Of a stretch of DNA of 64,000 nt, positions 16,808 through 24,528 are shown piece after piece. The translations under genes were made by a program, and so were the position numbers. How positions within the stretch are numbered: the stretch's first letter is position 1; each line of letters begins with the position of its first letter. A model generated the notes under the pieces. The model searched no databases. It was given only the letters and a program-made list of their open reading frames with translations, and was not told the DNA's origin. The DNA comes from Kineothrix alysoides. GTDB taxonomy: Bacteria > Bacillota > Clostridia > Lachnospirales > Lachnospiraceae. Location of the stretch: assembly GCF_000732725.1 (NCBI RefSeq), contig NZ_JPNB01000002.1, forward strand, positions 310,001 through 374,000. Direction: 5' to 3'.

Positions 16808-18082
16808 TCATTCCAGCATTGTTGATGGTGATGCTGCCCGCACATAAATCAATGCGTTATAGCTTTTCAGCGGGGATAGGCGCTGTGTATAACCTTTCTC
16901 TGACAATGAATGTATGTCAGAAAAATACTCCCCTATGGAACTCATTGACTGCGGTCTTTCCAAATAAGCGAAAAGAGTATTATCCTGCGCAGCGGCATCC
17001 AAATCGAGAAATAGGGAAGCCTTCTCTGATTGCGCCAGCAAAACAGCCAGGCGGCCGTCGCCTTTATTTTCTATGCTAAACTCTCGTCGTTCGCCGCTGC
17101 TGTCCGGTGCAAGAAAACGACTGGAACCAAACTCCGTACCTACCGCATAATAGGTTTCTCCAAACCGTTCATTCAAAATCTGTCCCATTGATTTTTTCGT
17201 TCCGACAGTAGCCGTGCTTTTTCCGATATGTCCGTTATGCCCGGTAATGAAAATTCCTTCGGCACCAAAATATTTCATCTCATATTCATAAATCCACGCT
17301 ACGTGTTCTGCCATATAACCATCTCTGAGTGTTCCATAATTGTTAGCTGTGCGCAAGCGGGTATTTTGCAGCAAACAAGCAGAAAGAGCCCGGCACATGT
17401 CATATTCTTTTTCGCCAATCTCCGCAACTATAGTGTCCTTTTGCGATTCCAATTTACCATCAAGCACTTCCAACTGTGGGATTGCTTTTTCTACGGTAGA
17501 TTTGTCAAGATCAAACATGGTATCATCTGAAATACCAGAAAGGACGTCTTCATACTCTACTGCGAGTTTTGGAAGTACTTGCCCCAAGAGAACAACCAAT
17601 TCTTCCTTGTTATTATCGTATCGCTGCATATCATATCCATAAAACCTAATTTGATCTTTCTCTTGTTTCCCCGTATTATATTCCCGCATCCAATCAAGCA
17701 ATGCTGTCATTTCTTCTGTTCTGTAAATTGCAAAACCAATTTCAGCTGCAGCTTCGGCTGCACTGCCATCGCCGGTTCGGATATACTGATTTACCTTTTG
17801 GCAGCCGCCGAAATCACCTTCTAAGGCAAAAGCCCGTATATCGCTTTGCTCCACAAGTTGGCGAAACACCTCAAGTTTCAGCACCGTGAAATCCTTGTTA
17901 CCGTGGGTTGCTTCTCCCAGGGAAATAATGCCACTATTAGGTAATTCTGCCTCCTCCACATCGATGATATAAGGTTGCAGCAATGTATAATCAGGGGTGT
18001 TGCTTTCTTTGCCGCATCCCGTAAACGTGCCAATAAGAAGAATAGAGAATACCACAGTAACAAGTCGTTCTATAATTTTCAT
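16808..18082 (-). CDS. Erythromycin-esterase-family lipoprotein
   Basis: From the ATG at 18082 the protein has 424 residues. It begins with a lipoprotein signal (FTGC, cysteine 23), so it is exported and anchored, unlike the cytoplasmic EreA/EreB enzymes. Family motifs are present: GEATHG (56-61), ALEGD (glutamate 88), IRFYGYDMQRYD and GHNGHIGK near the middle, which supply the histidine and glutamate residues used for ester hydrolysis. The gene lies five bases after a DUF2812 gene in a PadR-led operon. Macrolide resistance is possible, but this family has many members with other ester substrates, so that link is only an inference. Confidence 0.83.
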   Translation of the reverse strand: MKIIERLVTVVFSILLIGTFTGCGKESNTPDYTLLQPYIIDVEEAELPNSGIISLGEATHGNKDFTVLKLEVFRQLVEQSDIRAFALEGDFGGCQKVNQYIRTGDGSAAEAAAEIGFAIYRTEEMTALLDWMREYNTGKQEKDQIRFYGYDMQRYDNNKEELVVLLGQVLPKLAVEYEDVLSGISDDTMFDLDKSTVEKAIPQLEVLDGKLESQKDTIVAEIGEKEYDMCRALSACLLQNTRLRTANNYGTLRDGYMAEHVAWIYEYEMKYFGAEGIFITGHNGHIGKSTATVGTKKSMGQILNERFGETYYAVGTEFGSSRFLAPDSSGERREFSIENKGDGRLAVLLAQSEKASLFLDLDAAAQDNTLFAYLERPQSMSSIGEYFSDIHSLSEKGYTQRLSPLKSYNALIYVRAASPSTMLE

Positions 18083-18086
18083 GTTC

Positions 18087-18716
18087 TCACCCTCTTTCCA
18101 ATTTCGTTTTTTTACCCTCGATGTAAGAGCGTACAACGAAGTACAAACAAAGGCCGAGTACTACGATTTCAAACAGTCCCGCGAAACCTCTCCCAAGTGC
18201 AAAAGGTGTTTCAAAGAGGAACGCTCTCCAAAAACTCGAACCGGTCATTTCCCAAAGGCCGGGGGTGTAATAGAGTTCCTTCGGCCGAAAAATTGTGGTA
18301 GGATCATCTGCATTATTAAAAATATTGACTGCAAACAAGGAAGTATATACCACAAATAAAGAGAGCCAAAATGCACACAAGCGATGATATCGTCCAGCTT
18401 TGCTTGCATTATCTGAGAAAATATCTTCGGGAGCATCTGCCTTTATGGGTGCAAAGTATTGCCATCCCGAGTATTTGGTCCCATAGATATGACTCCAGCC
18501 GTTATCGCTAAAAAGCTGGATATATTCCCTAAAATCATCCTTTTTATTAAACTGTCGAAAATCAATACGGATATTGTCTGAGGGATTCGGTTCGTCTTTT
18601 TCAAAAATATAGTTTCCCCAAAAGGTGCGTCCCATAAAACACCAGCCTTCGGCCGCCAGTTCATTCAGCCAGGCTTCTTCCTTTTCAAATCGAAAGAACA
18701 TTCGATATTTTTTCAT
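18087..18716 (-). CDS. DUF2812 membrane protein
   Basis: This 209-residue protein starts with a soluble domain typical of DUF2812 (KKYRMFFRFEKEEAWLNELAAEG, split in the motif EEAWLNELA), continues with FIFEKDEP-like and WSHIYGTKYSGWQYFAP segments, and ends with two hydrophobic helices (FWLSLFVVYTSLFAV and GLFEIVVLGLCLYFVV). Such proteins are very often encoded directly after a PadR regulator, as here; the two genes overlap by four bases (ATGA). They are thought to be membrane partners in PadR-controlled stress operons, but no activity is known. Confidence 0.8.
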   Translation of the reverse strand: MKKYRMFFRFEKEEAWLNELAAEGWCFMGRTFWGNYIFEKDEPNPSDNIRIDFRQFNKKDDFREYIQLFSDNGWSHIYGTKYSGWQYFAPIKADAPEDIFSDNASKAGRYHRLCAFWLSLFVVYTSLFAVNIFNNADDPTTIFRPKELYYTPGLWEMTGSSFWRAFLFETPFALGRGFAGLFEIVVLGLCLYFVVRSYIEGKKTKLERG

Positions 18717-19036
18717 ACTTTTATCCCCTCACTTTCCGCGGCGCAGATCATCTGATTTAAGCGCCGGATATCAAGTGCTAATATCTCTTTGCCATAGTCG
18801 GTAATCTGATATATTTTTCGCCGTGGATCATCACTTGGCATAGCTGTAATAAGTTTTTGCTTCGATAGGTTTTCCAATGCTCCATACATTGTTCCCGCTG
18901 CAATGCGCACCTCGCCGCCACTCAAGTCTTCCACCGTCTGCATGATTTGATATCCATGCCCCGGCGTTCGCAGGGCTAACAGTATATAAAAGGTAGTCTC
19001 TGTCAAAGGGAGAAGTTTATTTCGTTTTATTATCAT
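18713..19036 (-). CDS. PadR-family transcriptional regulator
   Basis: This 107-residue protein is the short PadR type. Its winged-helix core contains TTFYILLALRTPGHGYQIMQ, then AAGTMYGALENLSKQKLI and DDPRRKIYQITDYGKEIL, all diagnostic. It would act as a dimeric repressor that controls its own operon (PadR, DUF2812, esterase lipoprotein). Repeated ATACAGT half-sites overlap its promoter. RBS GGAG lies seven bases before the ATG. Confidence 0.92.
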   Translation of the reverse strand: MIIKRNKLLPLTETTFYILLALRTPGHGYQIMQTVEDLSGGEVRIAAGTMYGALENLSKQKLITAMPSDDPRRKIYQITDYGKEILALDIRRLNQMICAAESEGIKV

Positions 19037-19053
19037 ATAATCGCTCCAATCAT

Positions 19054-19118
19054 ATACAGTTTCAATATATAGTTCAACTGTATAATTACACTGTATATCT
19101 TTTCTTATATATTGTCAA
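19054..19118 (-). promoter_or_regulatory. PadR operon promoter with candidate operator
   Basis: On the minus strand TTGACA (19113-19118) and TACAGT (19090-19095) are 17 bases apart. The heptamer ATACAGT occurs on the minus strand at 19090-19096 and 19077-19083, and inverted at 19054-19060. The first copy overlaps the -10 box and the others cover the start and early leader, as expected for a repressor site. Confidence 0.6.
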
Positions 19119-19141
19119 GGGTATATTTAGAATACAAAACT

Positions 19142-19195
19142 ACAAAGCGCAGAGACGTATGAAATTGCTACGTTTCATACGTTTCTGCGCTTTGT
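19142..19195. terminator. Long near-perfect hairpin (23-bp arms)
   Basis: Arms at 19142-19164 and 19173-19195, with one mismatch and an eight-base loop, form a GC-containing stem much longer than a normal terminator. On the minus strand it follows the membrane-protein gene at 19273 and is trailed by a T-rich stretch, so it probably terminates that transcript before the PadR promoter. Confidence 0.7.
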
Positions 19196-19272
19196 GGCTA
19201 TAACATCCGGCTCGTTTTTTATTGTATCAGGAGTCTGGCTAATCCCTTATCTCCTTTGACAGCAGGAAGATA

Positions 19273-19959
19273 TTACACATACCAGATGAGAGCAGATAAG
19301 AAAAATGCAGTCAGGCCTACATTGAAGCCGGCTCCATTCAAATAAGGCCTTCCAAGCTTAAACTTTGCACTCAGCAGTCCTGCCATAGGACTTACGATCA
19401 GAGGTGTAAGCAAGCCGAATAGCGGTGAGAATGAGGTTTTTCCCAGTAAAATTAAAGAAGTATACAGAATCCAGCCCAAAGCCGTGATCCCAATGGCCGC
19501 CCACCATGTAATATCCATAAAGCGTACATATTCGTTGACCAATTCCTCACAAGATTTGCTCATAGGCCGCCCTTCCCGATAATCCTTATAAAGGCCCTTA
19601 GATAATGTTCCCACGTAATAAAAAGCGACATGCGCCACCGGCGAAATAGAAAAACCTAGTCCCAGTAGTGCAACAGCTGCGGCAGTCCACAGAGAAGGAC
19701 TTGCCAGCTTGTAAAGAGCAAAAACAGAGGTTACCATAAGAGGAATAGAAAAGTTAGCAATTAACGCGCCAAAACGCAAACGCGGGACGGAACCCGAAAG
19801 CATCAGAATCGTTGTTTTTTTATTTTTAATGTTTGTGTTTTTCAGAAATTCATTATATTTTTCTTCCTCAAGATCAAAACCAACCAAAAAGATATCTCCA
19901 ATCAGCCAGCATATTGCACTGATAAGACCCGCAATCAACGAAACTAATATCCAATCCAT
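19273..19959 (-). CDS. Multi-pass membrane protein of unknown function
   Basis: This 228-residue protein has about six hydrophobic helices, starting with LVSLIAGLISAICWLIGDIFLVG and ending with VGLTAFFLSALIWYV. Between them are loops with conserved-looking GSVPRLRFG, ISPVAHVAFYYVGTLSKG and KFKLGRPYLNGAGFN. The pattern resembles a Lachnospiraceae family catalogued as DUF6796; that name is from memory and unverified. Its start codon overlaps the stop of the NrdI-like gene by one base, so the two are likely co-translated. Confidence 0.65.
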   Translation of the reverse strand: MDWILVSLIAGLISAICWLIGDIFLVGFDLEEEKYNEFLKNTNIKNKKTTILMLSGSVPRLRFGALIANFSIPLMVTSVFALYKLASPSLWTAAAVALLGLGFSISPVAHVAFYYVGTLSKGLYKDYREGRPMSKSCEELVNEYVRFMDITWWAAIGITALGWILYTSLILLGKTSFSPLFGLLTPLIVSPMAGLLSAKFKLGRPYLNGAGFNVGLTAFFLSALIWYV

Positions 19960-20324
19960 TACATATCTCCTTTCACCGACTCCAGCTCTTGAAGAAATTC
20001 CACTACAACTTGTACATCGGTGTCTATTCCTTCGCCTTCTATGTTCCGTATTACAGGCACACGATAGTGTCTTTCAATTTTAGGTCCCGCGGCACAATAG
20101 AATCTTCCAAAACGCTTGTTACCGTTAATGACAACACCTCTGACAAGTGCACTGTACTGCTTCAAAAATCTCTGTGTGGGCTTAGGAATCAGACCCAGCC
20201 CTTCATTTCTCGTAATCAAAATACACGGCCCCAAAAGCGGCTCGGAAACAGGCTGCACCGAATACGGCAACTTTTCGGCAAACTTTTTCCCCAAGCCTGT
20301 TTTACTGTCATAAATTATTCGCAT
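19959..20324 (-). CDS. NrdI-like flavodoxin-fold protein
   Basis: This 121-residue protein has a flavodoxin start, MRIIYDSKTGLGKKFAEKL, with a phosphate-binding loop, followed by ILITRNEGLGLIPKPTQRFL and the NrdI-type core LVRGVVINGNKRFGRFYCAAG and YRVPVIRNIEGEG. NrdI reduces the manganese cofactor assembly system of class Ib ribonucleotide reductase, but no nrdE or nrdF lies nearby. The substitution of the usual PTYGGG by RNEGLG is unusual. It may be a stand-alone flavodoxin; a paired role with the overlapping membrane protein is possible. Confidence 0.6.
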   Translation of the reverse strand: MRIIYDSKTGLGKKFAEKLPYSVQPVSEPLLGPCILITRNEGLGLIPKPTQRFLKQYSALVRGVVINGNKRFGRFYCAAGPKIERHYRVPVIRNIEGEGIDTDVQVVVEFLQELESVKGDM

Positions 20325-20378
20325 TATAATACCTCTTAATAAATGTAATGGTTACAGTTAATTACCTTATAATAATAG

Positions 20379-20984
20379 TCAGCGAACGGCGGTCAGACAC
20401 ATCCATCCTTTTTCATTGTGATATAATTCCACCTTTTGATAGCCCGTACGCAAAAGATGCTCCTTCAAATCCTCTCCCCTATGTACAGTCATTCCCTCTA
20501 TCCGATCCGTCCATGTAGTATCAAGTGGATCATCCGCCTCGCAGCAGATTAACAACTCACCCCCCGCTTTTAACACGCGCCTGATCTCTTTAAAAGCAGC
20601 GTCCAAATCCGGCCAAAAGTAGATGGTTTCAAAAGCAGTCACATAATCGAGAGTCTGAGCGGGATAAGGCAAATCTGCAGCATCCCCTTGATGGATTTCA
20701 CATCGCTTTCCAAGATGAGCAGCGTTGGTCTTTTGACTGAAAGCAATGCTTTCTGCCGAATAATCCAAGCCGTCCACGATACTTTCAGGTACATCTTTAA
20801 GCATTTTGGCAATATTTGCTCCGCCTCCGCAGCCCACATCCAATATATGAGAACCTGTGCGCAACGCCAGATGCGAAAGCCCCCATGCAGCCAATTTCTC
20901 ATGCCCGGTGTTCATACCTTTTAATATCATTCTGCCAAAAATCCCTTCCGGCTTTCTTGTATTTTGAATAATTCGATTAAACAT
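20379..20984 (-). CDS. SAM-dependent class I methyltransferase
   Basis: This 201-residue enzyme has motif I ILDVGCGGGANIAK (about 47-60), the acidic strand-2 end VDGLDYSAESIAF, GDAADLPYPAQTLD, and post-motif FKEIRRVLKAGGELL. These are the hallmarks of the methyltransferase-11 group, to which ubiquinone/menaquinone methylases and antibiotic or small-molecule methylases belong. Its substrate cannot be read from sequence. A strong promoter with an operator-like palindrome over the start site precedes it, pointing to ligand-controlled expression. Confidence 0.85.
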   Translation of the reverse strand: MFNRIIQNTRKPEGIFGRMILKGMNTGHEKLAAWGLSHLALRTGSHILDVGCGGGANIAKMLKDVPESIVDGLDYSAESIAFSQKTNAAHLGKRCEIHQGDAADLPYPAQTLDYVTAFETIYFWPDLDAAFKEIRRVLKAGGELLICCEADDPLDTTWTDRIEGMTVHRGEDLKEHLLRTGYQKVELYHNEKGWMCLTAVR

Positions 20985-21005
20985 ATTTTCATCTCCTCAA
21001 AGTTG

Positions 21006-21051
21006 GTTAGTTGTCGCTAACTATTATACCACCAATACTTATCCATGTAAA
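21006..21051 (-). promoter_or_regulatory. Methyltransferase promoter with operator palindrome
   Basis: TTTACA (21046-21051) and TATAAT (21023-21028) are 17 bases apart on the minus strand. Directly downstream, over the start site, is GTTAG-N6-CTAAC (21006-21021), as is typical of TetR-type repression. No TetR gene is in view. Confidence 0.65.
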
Positions 21052-21067
21052 TCATAGAAAAGGAACA

Positions 21068-21174
21068 TAGATATCATAATCTACTCTTTCTAATCAAAAG
21101 TGAAGAAAGTACCATAAGAATCCTCTCCTTTTGTTGTACTCCTACTCCTTATTCTCCGATATCTGTAGATTCGG
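21068..21174 (-). pseudogene. Internally deleted relic of a tnpV element
   Basis: The segment 21068-21135 resembles the edge sequence at 29899-29965 (shared ATCATAATCT, CTCTTT and CCTCTCCTTT blocks). The segment 21138-21174 matches the tnpV coding sequence at 30266-30306, including the 20-base TTCTCCGATATCTGTAGATT. The part in between is missing. This is a remnant of the same Tn4451-type element as at 30 kb. Confidence 0.6.
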
Positions 21175-21328
21175 CAATGCCTTTGCCGATTTTAGCACTT
21201 CACGAAAGTATGTGCAGACCGATTGGAAGAAGCCTTGCTATGATAAACTTTGGCGGCTCAACATCAAAATCTAACAGACTTTCACCGTCTATGGCAGGCA
21301 ATAATTTAATTTCTTGCAGTTGGAACAC
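21175..21328 (-). pseudogene. Relic of a mobile-element AAA ATPase (primase/RepA type)
   Basis: From a GTG at 21328 with an AAGGA upstream, the minus strand encodes LPAIDGESLLDFDVEPPKFI then ARLLPIGLHILS, a TGA at 21200-21202, and in the same frame SAKIGKGIA. Mobile-element AAA ATPases have LLPEGLHILAGxPKxGKSW here, so the TGA falls just before the Walker A. The frame then runs into the tnpV relic. It is a truncated, nonsense-bearing remnant. Confidence 0.5.
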
Positions 21329-21357
21329 TCCTTGAAAATTTGATTGTATATAAAAAT

Positions 21358-21386
21358 CCCTAAACGGGACGTCTTGCCGTTTAGGG
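21358..21386 (-). terminator. Intrinsic terminator of the PPOX gene
   Basis: Ten-base arms CCCTAAACGG and CCGTTTAGGG flank a nine-base loop, and ATTTTTAT follows on the minus strand. The hairpin lies about 120 bases past the stop at 21507. Confidence 0.8.
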
Positions 21387-21506
21387 GGGATTATGCGTGC
21401 TTATTTAGTTTTGATCGATAATCTTAGTTATTGCTGATTGCCATTACTACCAGGATTGTAGAATTTAATGCTTATAACGCCGGGTTATCAATGCTCAAAT
21501 TCTGTC

Positions 21507-21980
21507 TTAATCGCAATATTTATTGATAAAATCCATGTGATATAGTTTTTCCCAATGGTTTATATTTAAAATTCCCTTTGTGAGGTGAATTGCTAAAAAA
21601 ACACAATTTTCATCCTTTTCATTATTGGCCATGTCGTACCAATCGGAAAACGCTTTGCGAAGCTTGTTTCTTATTTCAGCATTTTGGGGGGCAAGCACCC
21701 AACCAAGATTTTCACCTACACCACAAGCAGTAAACATCTCATGACAAGCCGCAATCGAAACTTCCGAGTTTTGTGCAATTTCCTGCATTTTGTTTGATTT
21801 TCCATATGTAACAGCATAAAATGTACCATCTTCATAATAAGCATCCACAACTCGAACGTTAGGGCAAGGTTTTCCGTCGGCACTCGACTCAAGCGCAATT
21901 GTCGCCAGCGAGATATTGTTATCCTTGCCGTTGCCGAATTTCTCCTCCATTAATTTTAATCCCTCTTCATACATACTCAT
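21507..21980 (-). CDS. Pyridoxamine 5'-phosphate oxidase-like FMN-binding protein
   Basis: This 157-residue protein has the split-barrel PPOX fold: ISLATIALESSADGKPCPNVRVVDAYY at the start, GTFYAVTYGKSNKMQEIAQN, and EVSIAACHEMFTACG, where the fold binds flavin. Proteins of this size in gut Clostridia are small flavin-dependent oxidoreductases rather than true PdxH. RBS AGGAGG lies before the ATG, inside an AT-rich leader. It stands alone between a mobile-element relic and a regulator gene, so no partner can be proposed. Confidence 0.8.
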   Translation of the reverse strand: MSMYEEGLKLMEEKFGNGKDNNISLATIALESSADGKPCPNVRVVDAYYEDGTFYAVTYGKSNKMQEIAQNSEVSIAACHEMFTACGVGENLGWVLAPQNAEIRNKLRKAFSDWYDMANNEKDENCVFLAIHLTKGILNINHWEKLYHMDFINKYCD

Positions 21981-21995
21981 TTATTTTTCCTCCTA

Positions 21996-22034
21996 ATTAA
22001 TTTATTAATTTATTAATTTTATTAATTTATTAAC
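21996..22034. repeat. AT tandem repeat
   Basis: Several near-identical TTATTAATT units stand between the AraC stop and the PPOX ribosome site. Slippage-prone; the position suggests a leader or spacer effect only. Confidence 0.6.
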
Positions 22035-22038
22035 TTTA

Positions 22039-22947
22039 TCATTTTTCCCGTTTCTTAAACGGAATCCACAGCTCTACATAAGCGATACCGGACGTTCTTT
22101 GATAATACATCTCGGGAAAAAATCCATCGGCAATCAAGTCGTGTTCTTTCAGCCAAAATCTAGTATATTTCATCGCTTTTCCCATACCAATCATCATCTG
22201 TCCGTTATTCTCTGCCTCAAAGCCACAGACTACATATTCTCGTACAGGCAGTTCCCAATTGGCAAAGTTATGGCTTTCCTTATCTTTCTCGACTTCTGCA
22301 CCAATAAAATAACTCGAATAACCGTCGGGGGCATCGCCGTGATAAGAAACACCGATCAAACGTCCTTTGGAAATATGCGGAATATCAGGAAGTTCCCTGA
22401 AAAATCTGTCCCAAATCTCACTAACCGTATCGACACCGGTTCTTTCGCCAACCATTTTACCATATTTGAATGGGTAATATCCTATCACACCAAGAAAACG
22501 AATCGGCTCATCAAGAAATCTGCGGTTCATTTCCAGAACCAAGCCTTCACTAATCAGCGGCACGCCCTCATCTATTATGATGTAGCCAAGCAGTAAATCA
22601 GGTTTGTCAAAATTCTGTAAGCTAACAGGTTTATCTCGGTACTGCGATGGGGTAATGCCATATGTTTCCTTAAAAGCTCGCGTAAACGTTTCGTGACTGC
22701 CAAAACCGTATTCCATTGCAATATCGATAATATTTTTTTTCTTATCACGCAACGGAACGACAGCTCTTGCCAATCGACGCAACTTAATATAATCTCGGAC
22801 CGATGTTTTTACCAGTCGTGTAAATAATCGCTGATAATAAAACAGTGAAAGTGAGGCAATTTCTGCCAGTTCTTCGATTTGCATTTCCTCGCCAATATGC
22901 TTCTCGATGTGGTTCAGCGTTTTCTGTATGGCTTCCCATGCATGCAT
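22039..22947 (-). CDS. AraC-family regulator with GyrI-like effector domain
   Basis: The ATG at 22947 follows GAGGA at about eight bases and gives 302 residues; longer frames upstream lack such a site. The first 100 residues are a double helix-turn-helix DNA-binding domain (IEELAEIASLSLFYYQRLFTR and IIDIAMEYGFGSHETFTRAF). The rest is a GyrI-like small-molecule domain (about 120-300) with IRFLGVIGYYPF, GYSSYFIGAEVE and AYVELWIPFKKR. Regulators with this layout sense hydrophobic or cationic drugs (Rob/SoxS-like). A PPOX gene follows in the same direction, a possible target. Confidence 0.9.
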   Translation of the reverse strand: MHAWEAIQKTLNHIEKHIGEEMQIEELAEIASLSLFYYQRLFTRLVKTSVRDYIKLRRLARAVVPLRDKKKNIIDIAMEYGFGSHETFTRAFKETYGITPSQYRDKPVSLQNFDKPDLLLGYIIIDEGVPLISEGLVLEMNRRFLDEPIRFLGVIGYYPFKYGKMVGERTGVDTVSEIWDRFFRELPDIPHISKGRLIGVSYHGDAPDGYSSYFIGAEVEKDKESHNFANWELPVREYVVCGFEAENNGQMMIGMGKAMKYTRFWLKEHDLIADGFFPEMYYQRTSGIAYVELWIPFKKREK

Positions 22948-23095
22948 ATAATTTTCCTCTCTACAAAAATAGTATACCACGGACGAAAAACAAATGCTTG
23001 ACCGTGTCTGCTCTTTTTGGGCAGAAAAAGATTTTACGGAGGCAGTAGTGGCGTGGAAAACAAATAAGCTTATTATCATCCACTTATCGTAGTAT

Positions 23096-23497
23096 TTACA
23101 TTTTTTTCTCAATAGAATGTATTAATGAAATATCCGCCGGAAGCCATTCCACAGAATCCAAGTCTTCTTTTATCAGCCACTTTGCTGCATCATGTTCTTT
23201 AAGCACTAAATCACCAGCGATTATCTCTGCCCAAAAACAATCCATCGAGAGATGAAATTTAGGATAATCATATTCTATCGTATCAATCAAGTCTCCTACT
23301 GATATCTCTGTATCTAGTTCTTCCTTTATTTCTCTTTTTAGAGCCTCATGAGGCGTTTCCCCCTCTTCAATCTTGCCACCCGGAAATTCCCAGCCACCTT
23401 TGAATTCTCCATAACCACGCTGTGTAGCAAAAATTATTGGTTCTCCCTTTTCATTAGCAGATTTAATCACTGCAGCCACTACTCTAACTATTTTCAT
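23096..23497 (-). CDS. NUDIX hydrolase (MutT/8-oxo-dGTP-diphosphatase type)
   Basis: This 133-residue enzyme has a complete Nudix box: GGKIEEGETPHEALKREI followed by KEEL, with the metal-binding glutamates. The rest matches the short MutT class (IIFATQRGYGEFKGGWEFPGG). It would hydrolyse an oxidised or unusual nucleoside triphosphate. It overlaps the DUF3427 gene by four bases and is the last gene of the helicase/HNH/MazG operon, fitting a defence cluster that also alters nucleotides. Confidence 0.92.
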   Translation of the reverse strand: MKIVRVVAAVIKSANEKGEPIIFATQRGYGEFKGGWEFPGGKIEEGETPHEALKREIKEELDTEISVGDLIDTIEYDYPKFHLSMDCFWAEIIAGDLVLKEHDAAKWLIKEDLDSVEWLPADISLIHSIEKKM

Positions 23498-24528
23498 CCT
23501 GCCTTCACTTTCTCTTTCTTAATCTTACTCTGCAAATAACGTAACAAATCTTCTCTAACTGTATGATGCATCTTCATCTGGAATTTCACTATATCACGTT
23601 CTTTTCCGTTATTATCTTTCTTACGAGCTGGCTCTACTTCTATTACGTTAAACTGTCCCATATAATAGAAATAGGCTTCTGCATCACTTTTCTTGACAAA
23701 AAGATGTTTTCGTGGTGCTGTCAATACATCCGCAACATAGGAACTATCAATTCCTCGTCCCATCTGAGAATCCCATCTAAAAATCATATTATCTTCAAAA
23801 GCATCTGCATAATCAGGCTTCCCATCTACATAATTCTTATCATCAGAGCTTTCTTCTTTATGATAAGTCACAAAAATAAATACATCGTCATCTATTCGCT
23901 TCATTCCATACATTGTTGATGATAGATCCTTACCACAATTCATCAAAAGACTCACATCACGTCTGGAATATTTTTCATACAAAACAAATGGAATATTCTC
24001 AACTTGGTTAATGGAATACTTTTCCCTATATCTTTTAAGTCCTACTTCAATAATATCATTGATCTGTTTGTTAAACTCAATATGCTGAAGACGTTCCGCA
24101 AAACTCTTAAGCCTTTGTAATGTTCTCTTTTCATCGTAATCTATAATGTCAATATGACAATACTTTTTGTACTCATCTTCTTTGCTTACAAATTTTCCCT
24201 TCAGAACTTCTATCGCATTTTCAAAAGACATCAGGTCAACCTCATAACCGTATACCTCTTGAAACTCTTGTTTCATCTGGTCTACATAGATTACTTCACT
24301 ATTTAAAAAATGCTTTAATATTTCAAGCTCATATGGCCTTGATCCGCTAAGAATTGTCTTTGATAGATATTCTAAGGTAACCAGTTCCTGCTTCGTTACC
24401 TTTCCCATATATATTTCCTTCTCTACAGACTCCAAGAAACTTTGGTAGGTTTTATATTCCCGGATAATTACAAGTGGATCTATTTCTCCATTTTCATAAA
24501 AGTCGAAAAGATAAGGCACTCTGCCCAA
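23494..24528 (-). pseudogene. C-terminal DUF3427 part of a split PLD-helicase protein
   Basis: This 344-codon frame begins right after the TGA that ends the helicase gene, in the same reading frame, and could start at a TTG at 24528. There is no ribosome site before it. Its content is the DUF3427 domain usually fused to PLD-helicases: LGRVPYLFDFYENG at the start, LLMNCGKDLSSTMYGMKRID and VTYHKEESSDD in the middle, and FQMKMHHTVREDLLRYLQSK at the end. The stop is a single codon between continuous homologous parts, so this is a nonsense mutation or a stop that is read through. It may still be made as a separate polypeptide. Confidence 0.85.

Noticed and set aside
19959-20324. True NrdI of a class Ib ribonucleotide reductase operon
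   Set aside because: No nrdE/nrdF nearby and the glycine-rich loop is altered; kept as NrdI-like only.
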